Shown here one piece after another: positions 12,497 through 24,880 of a stretch of 64,000 nucleotides of DNA (within the stretch, counting starts at the first letter, position 1; the number at the start of each line of letters is the position of its first letter). The DNA comes from Bos javanicus. Taxonomy: Eukaryota > Chordata > Mammalia > Artiodactyla > Bovidae. The notes under the pieces were generated by a model. That model did no database searches, was not told where the DNA came from, and was given only the letters and a program-made list of their open reading frames with translations. The stretch is taken from positions 65,107,689 through 65,171,688 of the forward strand of contig NC_083881.1 of the NCBI RefSeq assembly GCF_032452875.1. Reading direction: 5' to 3'. Made by a program: the position numbers and the translations under genes.

Positions 12497-12936
12497 GAAC
12501 TGATCGAGATGAAAGATAAACAAGTCAAATAACTGGACAAAGTTACAAAATATTTACTGAGAAAATAAAATGTGTAAACTTCAAATAGTCATAATGACAG
12601 GAAGAAAAAAGATAAAAATGCGAAATTATTGATGCTATATTTTAAGAATCTGTGTAACAAAGAACAGGATTACAAGGAGCTAAAAGTCCTTACCCTCTTA
12701 CCGCATCTCCCACTAACACTTTGACATTAGCAAAACAACATAAATAAAAAAAATTAGTATTCTGGAAAATTAATATGCTTACTGAGATAGACTTATCGTA
12801 TAGGTTTCTTTCAAACAGAAAGCAAACCACTGCATTTCTAATTTAATACTCTCTTGGAAACCAGAGGCTATAATCCAAAGAGCTAGCATTCTCAACTAAA
12901 ATTCACAAAGACCCAAAACAAAAGAACAGAGACACA
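12497..12936. other. Unique intronic sequence
   Basis: AT-rich, with nothing recognised. Confidence 0.5.
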
Positions 12937-14071
12937 CATGATAGCCCTCAGTTCAGTTCAGTCGCTCAATCGCGTCCGACTCTTTGCGACCCCATGAATC
13001 ACAGCACCCCAGGCCTCCCTGTACATCACCAACTTCCGGAGTTCACTCAAACTCATGTCCATCAAGTTGGTGATGCCATCCAGCCATCTCATTCTCTGTC
13101 GTCCTGCCCCCAATCCCCCGCAGCATCAGTCTTTTCCAATGAGTCAACTCTTCGCATGAGGTGGCCAAAGTACTGGAGTTTCAGCTTTAGCATCATTCCT
13201 TCCAAAGAACAACCAGGGCTGATCTCCTTCAGAATAGATGGGTTGGATCTCCTTGCAGTCCAAGGGACTCTCAAGAGTCTTCTCCAACATCACAGTTCAA
13301 AAGCATCAATTCTTCAGCGCTCAGCTTTCTTCACAGTCCAAGTCTCACATCCATACATGACAACATGAAAAACCATAGCCTTGACTAGACGAACCTTTGT
13401 TGGCAAAGGAATGTCTCTGCTTTTGAAAATGCTCTCTATGTTGGTCATGACTTTCCTTCCAAGGTAAGAGTCTTTTAATTTCATGGCTGCAGTCACCATC
13501 TGCAGTGATTTTGGAGCCCAAAAAAATAAAGTCTGACACTGTTTCCACCGTTTCCCCATCTATTTCCCATGAAGTGATGGGACCAGATGCCATGTTCTTC
13601 GTTTTCTGAATGTTGAGCTTTAAGCCAACTTTTTCACTCTTCTCTTTCACTTTCATCAAGAGGCTTTTGAGTTCCTCTTCACTTTCTGCCATAAAGGTGG
13701 TGTCATCTGCATATCTGAGGTTATTGATATTTCTCCCGGCAATCTTGATTCCAGCTTGTGCTTCCTCCAGCCCAGCGTTTCTCATGATGTACTCTGCATA
13801 GAAGTTAAATAAGCAGGGTGACAATATACAGCCTTGACATACTCCTTTTCCTATTTGGAACCAGTCTGTTGTTCCATGTCCAGTTCTAACTGCTGCTTCC
13901 TGACCTGCATACAGATTTCTCAGGAGGCAGGTCAGGTGGTCTGGTATTCCCATCTCTTTCAGAATTTTCCACAGTTTATTGTGATCCACACAGTCAAAAG
14001 GCTTTGGCATAGTCAATAAAGCAGAAATAGATGTTTTTCTGGAACTCTCTTGCTTTTTCCATGATAGCCCT
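12937..14071 (-). repeat. BovB LINE, 5' truncated, with 12-bp target-site duplication
   Basis: The BovB 3' end is at the left (cagttcagttcagtcgctca). The minus strand encodes the reverse-transcriptase palm with VCQGCILSPCLFNFYAEYIM and the YADD catalytic box (LRYADDTTFMAESEE). An extra A in the AFDCVD-coding stretch near 13995 shifts the frame, and further shifts follow. An exact catgatagccct duplication flanks it at 12937-12948 and 14060-14071. Confidence 0.95.
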
Positions 14072-14178
14072 AGGGTCTATTATAAGCCACCCCTCCCTCA
14101 CATGTTTTTAATACTGGAATACAGTGTGACATATAAGAGTTAAATAATAAGAGTAAGCAAATATTTATTAAATGCCTC

Positions 14179-14446
14179 CTAGTATTGGCATTATTCCAAT
14201 ATTTTGGCCAACTGATGTGAAAAACCGACTCATTGGAAAAGACCCTGAGGCTGGGAACGATATAAGGCGGGAGGAGAAGGGGACGACAGAGGATGAGAAT
14301 GCTGGATGGCATGACCAATGCAATGGACATGAGTTTGAGCAGGCTCCGGGAGTTGGTGATGGACAGGGAAGCCTAGTGTGCTGCAGTCCATGGGGTCGCA
14401 AGGAGTTGGACACGACAGAGTGACTGAATTGACTGACTAGTATTGG
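14179..14446 (+). repeat. BovB 3' fragment with 10-bp target-site duplication
   Basis: The BovB 3' end runs from about 14189 (ccaatattttggccaactga) to gactgaattgactga. It is flanked by ctagtattgg at 14179-14188 and 14437-14446. Sense to the plus strand and diverged. Confidence 0.88.
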
Positions 14447-14499
14447 AAAGTAACGTGCTAAGTCAGACAGAAACAGTCCCATCCCACATGAAGCACAGG

Positions 14500-14690
14500 T
14501 CAGGTACCTAAAATATATTGTTTTATCCACTTAATAACTCCATAAGATATTATCTTCCCAGTATTTTAGAAAGGGATCTGAGACTATAAGAGGTTAACTA
14601 ACTGGCCCAAAAAACAAAGTCCAAAGAAGAAGGATTTAGAATGAAATCCAAGGCTGTGACTTCCACCTGTAACCCATGATCTTTGTTCCA
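14500..14690 (+). repeat. MIR-like ancient SINE
   Basis: It has the ordered MIR-type signature: ttaataactccataagatat, then a gggatctgaga-like block, gaggttaactaactggccca and a degenerate 3' part. Old and diverged. Confidence 0.55.
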
Positions 14691-14844
14691 TATTCAGTAG
14701 ATTCATTATGAGGGTTGTGGAAAAGCCGGCTAAAAACTCAAAAAAATAAAAAATAAAAAAACTAAGATCAAAGCATCCAGTCCCACCACTTCAAGGGAAA
14801 CAAAAGGGGAAAAGATGGAAGTTGTGACAGATTTCTTCCTTTAG

Positions 14845-15394
14845 GGTTCTAAAATCACTGCAGAAGGTGACTGCAGTCATGAAATTTAAAGATGCTTGCT
14901 TCTTGGCAGGGAAGCTATGACAAACCCAGACAGTGTCTTAAAAAGCAAAGACATCACTTTACCAACAAAGGTCTGTCTAGTCAAAGCTATAGTTTTTCTA
15001 GTAGTCATGTATGGATGTGAGAGTTGGACCATAAATAAGGCAGAGTGCCAAAGAACTGATGCTTCTGAACTGTGGTGCTGGAAGGGAGTCCCTTGGACAG
15101 AAAGGAGATCTAATCAGTCAATCTTAAAAGAAATAAACCCTGAAGATTTATTGGAAGGACTGATAGCTGAAGCTCTTATACTTCGGCCACCTGATGCTAA
15201 CAGCCCAATCATTGGAAAAGACCCTGATGCTGAGAAAGATTGAAGGCAGAAGGAGAAGAGGGTGACAGAGGATGAGATGGTTGGATGGCATCATGGATTC
15301 AATGGACATGAACTTGGGGAAATGCCCAGAGATGGTAAAGGACATGGTGGCCTGGCATGCTACAGCACACAGGGTCACAAAGAGTTGGATACAC
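14845..15394 (+). repeat. BovB LINE 3' segment (diverged)
   Basis: BovB reverse-transcriptase C-terminus in sense orientation (PTKVCLVKAIVFLVVMYGCE, RRSNQSILKEINPEDL). It has a deletion in the WRRL region and ends near ggatacacc. A Bov-tA follows immediately. Confidence 0.88.
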
Positions 15395-15595
15395 CTAGTA
15401 ACTCAGAGGTAAAGCATCTGCAATGCAGAAGACCTGGGTTCGATCCCTGGGTTGGGAAGGTCCGCTGGAGGAAGAAATGGCAGCCCACTCCAGTATTCTT
15501 GCCTGGAAAATCCCATGGACGACGGAGCCTGATAGGCTACCGTCCATGGGGTTGCAAAGAGTCAGACACGACTGAGTGACTTCACTTTCAGTAAC
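15395..15595 (+). repeat. Bov-tA SINE
   Basis: The tRNA-like head (ctcagaggtaaagcatctgc, with B-box-like gggttcgatccctgg) is followed by the Bov-A part ending gactgagtgacttcac. A short agtaact repeat flanks it. Confidence 0.9.
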
Positions 15596-16559
15596 TGAAC
15601 AACAATAAACATCCTCTAGGGGCATTTTTGGAAATTATTGTTTCCAGCTGTCACAATGATTAGGAGATACCACCTGACATTTGGCATCAACCAAGACATC
15701 AAAGTTGTTGAACACTCAAAACAGTCTCTTGTACAACAAAGAATGATCTCACATTCCATAACAATTTTAAAGTGTCCTGACAGTCATGTGAGTGAAAAAA
15801 TCTAGTCATAATTATTTGAACCTAGAATGTCTTTTACATTTAACATACAGGAGCTTTCACACCTACTTTAATGAATCTGAAAGGTCCAGTAATTTAACTA
15901 TCAGGAATACAGAAGAAAAATTATGAATCATTGAGAATTTGACCAAGAAGTGTTTGCCATTTCAGAAAAATCACTTCACCCATGGCTATCCCACTGGACT
16001 ACTAGCAATTTATCAATATACAGGCAAGCAAAGTGTATAACTGTGCTGATGTAATGCATGTGGCAGGCTAAGTGTCTTAACCTGAGCAATTTGTGCCTTC
16101 TAGTCTAGTTACACTCTAAATACTGAAGAAATTACTTTCCTTTCATTTTCCCATTCCTACAACTATGGCATTATATTGATTTCTCCATAAGTTACCAGCT
16201 TAAAAATATACCTTAACTATGAATTTTATATCAACACAGTAAAGAGGCATCAGAAAATACATGCTATCAAAAGAAGCATGAGATTTCGGTGCTAAGAACC
16301 ACTACTATCATTGTGCCCCTAACAACGGTACTAACTGTGCCATATCCTTGGCCTAAAAATAATACAATTGAAACCACCTTAATTATAAGATTCACCTCTA
16401 CTCATGAAGACTTTCACACAAGTTATTCTCAATGGCAGAATATTTTCTTGTATTGAACTAAAGTACCTTATTTAACATTTAAATATGTTTACTATTTTCT
16501 CTGTTCTAAAATAAGATCTGGGTAGGACAAGAATAGCTCAATAAAAGCACCATATCTGA
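15596..16559. other. Unique intronic sequence
   Basis: AT-rich. I see no gene or named repeat. Confidence 0.5.
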
Positions 16560-17023
16560 TCAGATCAGATCAGTCACTCAGTCGTGTCCGGCTCTTTGCG
16601 ACCCCATGAATCACAGCACGCCAGGCCTCCCTGTCCATCACCAAGTCCCGGAGTTCACCCAGAGTCACATCCATCAAGTCAGTGATGCCATGCAGCCACC
16701 TCATCCTCTGTTGTCCCCTTCTCCTCTTGCCCCCAGTCCCTCCCAGCATCAGAGTCTTTTCCAATGAGTCAACTCTTCGCATGAGGTGGCCAAAGTACTG
16801 GAGTTTCAGCTTTAGCATCATTCCCTCCAAAGAAATCCCAGGCCTGATCTCCTTCAGAATGGACTGGTTGGATCTCCTTGCAGTCCAAGGGACTCTCAAG
16901 AGTCTTCTCCAACACCACAGTTCAAAAGCATCAATTCTTCGGCGCTCAGCCTTCTTCACAGTCCAACTCTCAAATACATACATGACCACAGGAAAAACCA
17001 TAGCCTTGACTAGACGAACCTAT
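16560..17023 (-). repeat. BovB LINE 3' segment
   Basis: The 3' end is at the left, preceded by a short gatca repeat tail (16557-16575). The minus strand is open over 143 codons (SWTVKKAERRRIDAFELWCW to VAKSRTRLSD). It is 5' truncated at about 17023. Confidence 0.92.
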
Positions 17024-18491
17024 ATTTTATCAGTGGAATGTGTTTATCAGTCTCCCTCTTTCATTTACCATATTTCCCAGTATGTTGTGTTCAAAGACTA
17101 TCTATTCATAGAATGGTAATTCCACAGTATTCCTATTCAATACAGTATATCATGAACTGAAGAATCAATCAACCACTGTATAAATGCTTTCTACTCACAA
17201 TAAATTTTTATTGAGTATAGAGGTGTAAATATTACTCCCATCCAATATAAAAATTCACAAAAAAAATGCTCAGTTTGCACAGGTAGTAAATTAGAGAAAG
17301 CATACAATGGAACTGGCTTACTATTTGAATTTTTTTTTTAAAGTCAAGGTTTAAAACGTTAACTGTGAATTAAGGTTTTCCAAGGATCCCATACTTTTCT
17401 AACCAAAGTACAAATAGTTGTTTGGAAACACATATTAATCTACAGGAAACAGACATCCTCTACTAGTTATGGACTTTAGAGAGATGACTTTGGTGCATAC
17501 ACCTAAATTCAGGACAAAACTTTAAAAGAATAAGTTCAATAATTTTTGCCCTATTGCAAATCTTTATTAATAGTAAACAAATCCTCCAATATCTCTTACC
17601 TCAAAAATAAGAATGGGATGCCACTGGTTAAATAATAATTGAATGGCCCAGCTTCTCTAGACCTTTTACTAAATTTCACATCAAGGGTGCTCACTAAATA
17701 ATCTTGCGAGGTACAGCACTGGTAAACTGCCAGATCTGGGACAATATTCAAAGAGATCTCAGACAAATACAAACCTTAGGGAATTTGAATCATGAACTGA
17801 TATTCACACAGATTTGCAGTATGGACTCACATTATCAAGAAAGTCCAGAAATTTCACAAGCAGATATTTAACTTGTAGTTCAAGTTGCAGTGCCCCTATA
17901 CGGGCAGCAGAAGCAAGCAGATAATTTCTCTGACAGCCTTTGACCTCAACTCAGGCTATGAGCAACTGTAAGATATCATTAACTATACAAGGACTCCTAA
18001 TTTCATAGATATTAAAGTATGAAAAATCACAAAACCAATAATAATTGAGATAGCACACAGATTTTTCAGAATTAAAAAAAAACTAAATTATACTTAGGGA
18101 ACAGAACAAAAGGAACTACCTATCTCAAAATTCAGAGATTTTTTTCAAAGAAGAAAAAGACAAAGTTCTAGTTAGGGAATTACAGTTTCCTGTTCACAAA
18201 CTGAAAGCAGCTTTTTTTTTAATGATAAGGAAAACGTTTATATTTTAAAAGAATGATACTGAAAGCACCTCTTTCTTAAGGAGTATTTACAATAAGAAGG
18301 GAGGTCTCAAACCTCTTTGCTTTTACACCTGTCAGTAAAATTATATTAACTACATAAGCTACAAAGCCCAAGGACAGTAATCTGTAACAGTTTTTAAAAG
18401 AACACAACTAACTGAAAGTTAATATTTTAAAACACAATTTAAAAGGAAGTTTAGAGCTTAATCTCATTATCTCTGAAGTTAAATAAGCATA
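17024..18491. other. Unique intronic sequence
   Basis: AT-rich with several short A or T runs. No gene or named repeat recognised. Confidence 0.5.
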
Positions 18492-18682
18492 CGTGAAAGT
18501 CATTCAGTCATGTCCAACTCTTCGCAACCCCATAGACTGTAGCCAGCCAGGTTCCTCTTTCCATGGGATTCTCCAGGCAAGATACTGGAATGGGTAGCCA
18601 CTCCCTTCTCCAGGGGATCTTCCCGACCCAGGGATCAAAACTGGGTCTCCTGTATTACAGTCAGATTCTTTACTGTCTATAA
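18492..18682 (-). repeat. Bov-tA SINE
   Basis: gtgaaagtcattcagtcatg at the left, then ccatgggattctccaggcaa, ggggatcttcccgacccagg and the reversed tRNA-like part (gggtctcctgtattacag). Confidence 0.92.
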
Positions 18683-18689
18683 ACATCTA

Positions 18690-18742
18690 TACACACACAC
18701 ACACATAAGGATACATATATATGTATGTGTATACCTATATAA
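18690..18742. repeat. Microsatellite (CA)n followed by AT-rich dinucleotides
   Basis: A (CA)n run of about eight units lies next to the Bov-tA end and is followed by tatatatgtatgtgtat. Confidence 0.85.
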
Positions 18743-20214
18743 AGATACTGAAAACATACATGAAACCCTAAATTATTGCCATTTTTTATCACAGAAGATT
18801 AGTGACAGGTGAATTTTTGTGTGCCTTTCAGTGCTAATCAGATTTAGATTCACAATTTTATCAGTACTGAACCCATTATTACCAACTTGACAGATGCATG
18901 AGAGAGTGTACTTTGACTCATGTACTTGTTTAATTGAGTTAATTAATCACAGCCTAACCAAAATATCTCAGACAGACCTCACACAGCATTCAAAGTGTAG
19001 CTTGAAATCTAACCCACCCTCCCTTTTCTTTAAACTGGCTCAGGGGATGAAGTCAATAAATTGTCAATTAATAACATACTTGCTTTGATGATTCTTCAGT
19101 AATTTACTGTCATCCCACTTCATAAATTTTTTTAGTAAAAGTTGTGGGATTTCAAGAAAGATAACTCTTCCATGGGAAAACTCAGTTTAACAGTTTTCTG
19201 CTGCCAAAAAGCCAATAAGACAAACTAGCTGATAATCCTCCCACACTACACCGTGTGGGTATAACCACTCAACCAGTGAAAGTTTAATTTGTTCCACCAA
19301 GGGCACAGAAAACCACTCAGATTTGTTCACTAAACCGGTATCAACATTAGTCTCTAGCTTTTCGTTAAGGGCAGGTTGAACTAGGTTATTCATATTCATA
19401 CTCAAAAATATATACTTTTGTACCTAGTAGTATCAGTACAATAAACATAAATGGTATCCCACTTTCAGAGTCCAGGTGTTCCACTGTTTATACGCTTTAC
19501 AACTTCTAATGGGAATTCACTGCTACTCACAACCAGTCTCCTTCAAACAGCATTCTCCTTGCACTTAAAAGCCAGATACCCCTACATAATAATTAAAGAC
19601 ATATAAACCCCTAACATGTTGGCCTTTCTGGCACTCGAGATATCACTTTTACCTCCTATCCCCATAGTACTGACCTCCGTGTGTGCAGATTCTAAGCCTC
19701 TTATCCACTCTCAGGAAAAACTCCCTAACTGACATAAATTTACCCTGGCCACACATTTCTCTCACTTCTTGTCCTGTGAATAACAGATCCATGTTTCATG
19801 CCCTCCAAGGGCGAGTCCTCCTAATCAATTTGTCAGACTCCCTTAAATAGCTCAATGAATCCACTTCACATTTATGATAATAAATATGTAAACTATGGGG
19901 GAAATGTGTACTTCTGGTCATCTAATAAAACAAAAATAAACAACATTAATTAAAAGTTATGAATTATAAGTAGATGAAAGGTACTTTTTGACAGAGTGAC
20001 TAGTAGTAACAAGAAAAATGGTAACACCAAATAGTTATAGCCAAAGTGGTAAATAAATAAGACAAACTAACAGAATGACTGATTTCAAAGGGGCAGAAGC
20101 GTTGGGTTCAGTCCATTTTTGCCTCCTGAGAATAATTACTAGGAATTAATCTCATTATCTTCCATTAAAGACGAGTTTACCATGCAAATGTTACCAAGGA
20201 CTTGGTTCTCATTC
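18743..20214. other. Unique intronic sequence
   Basis: AT-rich. I see no gene or named repeat. Confidence 0.5.
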
Positions 20215-20860
20215 AAATTCATTTATTAATTCAACAAACTTTTATTAACCACTAACCATTTGCCTAAAACCAAACATTAAGCATTCACAGATATAAAGAA
20301 ACAGTCCTTGTATTTGAGCTATTATAATTCAATGGAAAATGCCGACAAAAATTAATCATCATAATTTTTGATAAATGGTTTAACAAAATTTCCTAAGGGG
20401 TTACAGAATGTGGGGGTGGGGGAAAGCAAACATGAAAGGGCACCTAACTTGTCTTGGAAGGTAAACCTGGGAATGAATTTTTAATTGTAGTAATGCTTTA
20501 ACTGGAGAGTGGACAGCAGCAAACCATGGTGCTTCCTATGCCCTGAAAACTACACACAAATGAAGATGGTAAGGGAGAACGGCATGTTCATGGAATTCAA
20601 AATAGTTCCACACAGTGTAGTGAAAACATTACCTAAGAACAAATCTGTATATTTGGCTAAGAAGTCTGTCCTTTACCAGAAAGATATGAGAAAGTCACTG
20701 AAGGGGTATTTTAAAAAGAAGGGAAAGGATCAGATCTGTCTTACAGAAAAGTTTTATAGAAAAGTCATGAAAAACTGATTATTGCCCAAACAGGAAACAT
20801 CGGAAATGAAGGAAGGGAAAAGTTTAGGGCAATTACTAGGTTTCTGACTGGACTGGTAAT
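20215..20860 (+). repeat. L2 LINE 3' region
   Basis: The ordered L2 signature is present: tcaacaaacttttattaacc, acagatataaagaaacagtc, ccttgtatttgagct, then near 20728 ggatcagatctgtcttacag and ttactaggtttctgactgg. The 89-codon open frame inside it (20509-20778) follows the L2 match and is not a gene. Confidence 0.7.
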
Positions 20861-21339
20861 ACTACCATTCACTGGTTACGGTGCAGGGTTGGAGTAAAAC
20901 AGTGAATTTAAAGTGAATTGGAAGGGCTGAGTATAATATGCTTGTAAATTATTCAAGAGAAAATGTTTCACAGATAACCAAAAATTCATCTGCTGATCAG
21001 GGAAAATGTTGGTACTCCAAACAGTAGGGAGCAGCATAAATTTAAGAGTTTCCTTTACGGAAATGATTATAATTATCTAATGCTAGACACATAATATTAA
21101 TTCATTTTACACACGGGATACAAAGTTTTATTTCACGAAAAAAAAAATTGAACTTAATTAAAATTTTCCTTCTTATACCTAAATATCTTTTCACAGGCAA
21201 GTAATTTCTGATTAACTAGAAAATAAATACTAGTTTATTTCTGTTTGGGGAATTCTAGTCACAAACTTTTACCATGACAATGATAACCACTGAAGTTTGT
21301 ATGTGACAAATCTTACTCTAAAATAGTTTCCCCACTTGA
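20861..21339. other. Unique intronic sequence
   Basis: AT-rich, with nothing recognised. Confidence 0.5.
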
Positions 21340-21530
21340 AATCACTTAATCTTGTGACAACCCTGCAACACCAACACTATTATTATCTCCGTGTTACCAA
21401 TGAGGAAACAAAGTTACTGAAGAATTCAAAAACTTGCTCACGATCACAGAGATGGTATGCAACAGGATCAGGAATCAGTCTGATTTCAAAGCCCATGCTT
21501 TTAACTACTATACAATCTATCATTATGCTG
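21340..21530 (+). repeat. MIR SINE
   Basis: Ordered MIR features: cttgtgacaaccctgcaaca, attattatctccgtgttacc, aatgaggaaacaaagttact, gctcacgatcacagagatgg, then cccatgcttttaactactat. Confidence 0.8.
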
Positions 21531-21650
21531 TCATAAATTACTCTAATAAATTAGGATCATGGAAACATTAAAATTTATTCAGAAGTTGTAGAAAATTACA
21601 GATAGACCAAAAATAACTAGATTTGAGTGTAAATGAAAAAGCAGCTCTCC

Positions 21651-21906
21651 TTAGTGAGACATCTGTTGTATAAATTTCTTTTCAGGCACTGAGGCACACT
21701 CGGCACTAAAGTGGTCGCAAACAAGAAACAAGCACTCTAAAGCTCCATGGAATGTGGAGCTATGCGCAGAATTCTGCAGCTGCTTCGAAATCCTTCTACT
21801 ACTGGAATTTCGCTTTTGGATTCCTGATCCTGGAATGCACTGGCCTTTAAAATACTTGAAACAGATTTTTCTTAATGCCACCTCAATTCCTTCAATGGTG
21901 GCATCA
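21651..21906 (-). other. Candidate alternative terminal exon (unproven)
   Basis: On the minus strand a T-rich tract ends ctatag at 21907, a plausible acceptor. An open frame of 84 codons follows (starts DATIEGIEVALRKICF, ends KKFIQQMSH) to a TAA at 21651-21653. AATAAA lies at 21574-21579, about 70 bases past the stop. This is the layout of a terminal exon and it is on the VPS13B sense strand. However, splicing directly from the exon ending at 47726 would use a different frame and give only about 11 residues (VMPPLKELRWH) before a stop. I do not recognise the long-frame peptide. It could be chance or an unrecognised old repeat. Confidence 0.2.
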
Positions 21907-22117
21907 CTATAGAAAAAAACATGTAGTTATAAAGTTAAAACACAGTATGAGTTATGGGGTAGTCTGCACCTTGTCAGAAATATGGCCCACTGCCTCTAGC
22001 ATCGATTTTGCAAAATAATGACGCTTTAGGTCTTCTCTTTCTCAACTGGTTTCAAACAACAAAGTAAGACCTTTTCATAATGTTAATTACCGTATTTTAC
22101 TGGTATTCAGCATTAAA

Positions 22118-23856
22118 ATATCAATCAGTTCAGTTCAGTCGCTCAGTCATGTCCGACTCCTTGCGACCCCATGAATCCCAGCACGCCAGACCTCCCTGTC
22201 CATCAACAACACCCGGAGTTCACTCAAACTCACGTCCATCGAGTCAGTGATGCCATCCAGCCATCTCATCCTCTGTCGTCCCCTTCTCCTCTTGCCCCCA
22301 ATCCCTCCCAGCATCAGAGTCTTTTCCAATGAGTCAACTCTTCACATGAGGTGGCCAAAGTACTTGAGTTTCAGCTTTAGCATCATTCCCTCCAAAGAAA
22401 TCCCAGGATTGATCTCCTTTAGGATGGACTGGTCAGATCTCCTTGCAGTCTAAGGGACTCTCAAGAGTCTTCTCCAACACCACAGTTCAAAAGCATCAAT
22501 TCTTCGGCACTCAGCCTTCTTCATAGTCCATACATGATGAAAGGAAAAACCACAGCCTTGACTAGATGAACCTTTGTTGGCAAAGTAATGTCTCTGCTTT
22601 TGAATATGCTATCTAGGTTGGTCATAACTTTCCTTCCAAGGAGTAAGCGTCTTTTAATCTCATGGCTGCAGTCACCATCTGCAGTGATTTTGGAGCCCAG
22701 AAAAATAAAGTCTGACATTGTTTCCACTGTTTCCCCATCTATTTCCCATGAAGTGATGGGACCGGATGCCATGATCTTCATTTTCTGAATGCTGCGCTTT
22801 AAGCCAACTTTTTCACTCTCCACTTTCACCTTCATCAAGAGGTTTTTTAGTTCCTCTTCACATTCTGCCATAAGGATGATGTCATCTGCATATCTGAGGT
22901 TATTGATATTTCTCCCGGCAATCTTGATTCCAGCTGGTGCTTCTTCCAGTCCAGCGTTTCTCATGACGTACTCTGCATAGAAGTTAAATAAGCAGGGTGA
23001 CAATATACAGCCTTGACGTACTCCTTTTCCTATTTGGAACCAGTCTGTTGTTCCACGTCCAGTTCTAACTGTTGCTTCCTGACCTGAATATAAATTTCTC
23101 AAGAGGCAGATCAGGTGGTCTGGTATTCCCATCTCTTGAAGAATTTTCCACAGTTGATTGTGATCCACACAGTCAAAGGCTTTGGCATAGTCAATAAAGC
23201 AGAAATAGATGTTTTCTGGAACTCTCTTGCTTTTTTCATGATCCAGCGGATGTTGGCAATTTGATCTCTGGTTCCTCTGCCGTTTCTAAAACCAGCTTGA
23301 ACATCAGGAAGTTCACAGTTCGCACATTGCTGAAGCCTGGCTTGGAGAATTTTAAGCATTACTTTACTAGCGTGTGAGATGAGTCCAATTGTGTAGTAGT
23401 TCGAGCATTCATTGGCATTGCCTTTCTTTGGGATTGGAATGAAAACGGACCTTTTCCAGTCCTGTGGCCACTGCTGAGTTTTCCAAATTTGCTGGCATAT
23501 TGAGGGCAGCACTTTCACAGCATCATCTTTCAGGATTTGGAATAGCTCAACTGGAATTCCATCACCTCCACTAGCTTTGTTCATAGTGATGCTTTCTAAG
23601 GCCCACTTGACTTCACATTCCAGGATGTCTGGCTCTAGGTCAGTGATCACACCATCATGATTATCTGGGTTGTGAAGATCTTTTTTGTACAGTTCTTCTG
23701 TGTATTCTTGTCATCTCTTCTTAATATCTTCTGCTTCTGTTAGGTCCATACCATTTCTGTCCTTTATCGAGCCCATTTGGTATCTCTGATTGTCTTGAAG
23801 AGATCTCTAGTCTTTCCCATTCTGTTGTTTTCCTCTATTTCTTTCTGCATATCAAT
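22118..23856 (-). repeat. BovB LINE, longest copy in the window, with 8-bp target-site duplication
   Basis: This is a 1.7-kb BovB with its 3' end at the left (cagttcagttcagtcgctca). The minus strand carries two long reverse-transcriptase frames: 23111-23650 (ITDLEPDILECEVKWALESI, FIPIPKKGNANECSNYYTIG) and 22521-23168 (palm RQGCILSPCLFNFYAEYVMR, catalytic YADD at 22881-22892). They are separated by a one-base shift in an A run near 23212-23215. A stop after VVFPFIMYGL near 22521 truncates the C-terminus. The copy is 5' truncated, with no endonuclease domain. An atatcaat duplication lies at 22118-22125 and 23849-23856. Confidence 0.95.
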
Positions 23857-23866
23857 ATTGATATGC
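23847..23866. repeat. Perfect 20-bp palindrome at the BovB 5' junction
   Basis: gcatatcaatattgatatgc equals its own reverse complement. Its left half includes the right copy of the BovB target-site duplication. Confidence 0.9.
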
Positions 23867-24730
23867 TAATCTGAAGTCCTACAGATTACTACAGATTACT
23901 AGAGATTGCCCTAGTAACCTAGCTGTAGAGAATAAAGTAATGGCCAAATGAGTCTAGTAATAGACAGAAAATTCATTATCTTGAAACTTCCTGATGATGA
24001 CTGGATAGCAGTCTTAGTGTAGCAAAAAATCTAGAAGGCCCTGTATAAGCGATAAACACCCAATAAAGACACAGCTGAGACTGGAACCCAGCTCTAGAAT
24101 AACACAGGCAAGCTCTCTTGAATAGGTTAAGTAAAGTAAAAGAAATATAAGTAAGCGAACACAGAAAAAAAAGACCCCATCGTATTTCCCAATAAAAGCC
24201 CTTTCATCATTAACACCAAGAATGGTAGAAACAAACCAATAATGATCTGGAAACCTATACTGTACTCTTAACCAAACAAATATTACAGTTGGTCACAGAC
24301 CGATCAGGGGGTACAACAACAAATTTAAGCTACAATTCATTGGGTTAAGAAAGATCCAAAGAGATTTCAAGGAGTGTTTTTGTTTTGTTTTTTAGAATAC
24401 AGAAGACAACCCACACAGCAACCTTACCATGCTCCAGTTGCATACTATTTCAGTATTTACTCTACAACCAACACTTTGCTTAGAAGTTTTTTTTTTTTTT
24501 CTAAATTGACAAGTTATTTTTCAAATGTTGACATAAAATTATTTAGAATAAGCAAGCTACTATTTATCAAAGAACAAATTAATGCTGCATGTGTTATTCA
24601 CGTAGGTATAACCAAAGATAAAGCCCAGGAACTACTTCAGAACTGGAAATAAGAGAAGGGCATAGGAAACAAACAACAGTATATGAACTGATACCATGCT
24701 GGGGGCAGTGCTGCAAAACTGCTCCCTCTT
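23867..24730. other. Unique intronic sequence
   Basis: It starts with a short tandem repeat of tacagattac at 23880-23899. Otherwise AT-rich, with no gene or named repeat. Confidence 0.5.
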
Positions 24731-24880
24731 GGGACTTTCCTGGTGGTCCAATGATTAAGACTCTGCACTTCCAATGCAGGGAGTGCAGGTTTGATCTCTA
24801 GTCAGGGAACTAAGATCCCACATGCTGTGCGTTGTGGCCAAAAGCAAACAACATACACACACACAAAAAAAACAAGTAAC
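24731..24880 (+). repeat. CHR-type tRNA-derived SINE
   Basis: gggactttcctggtggtcca, ttaagactctgcacttccaa, tttgatctctagtcagggaa, then a simple CA/A-rich tail. Confidence 0.85.

Noticed and set aside
13345..14016. 223-codon open frame with YADD motif as a possible gene
   Set aside because: It is BovB reverse transcriptase in a 5' truncated copy with its own target-site duplication and frameshifts. Not a host gene.
15420..15460. tRNA gene suggested by the B-box-like sequence
   Set aside because: It is the tRNA-derived head of a Bov-tA SINE. No cloverleaf can be completed.
20509..20778. 89-codon open frame, lysine-rich
   Set aside because: It lies inside an L2 LINE match (ggatcagatctgtcttacag and neighbours). 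No splice or protein-family evidence.
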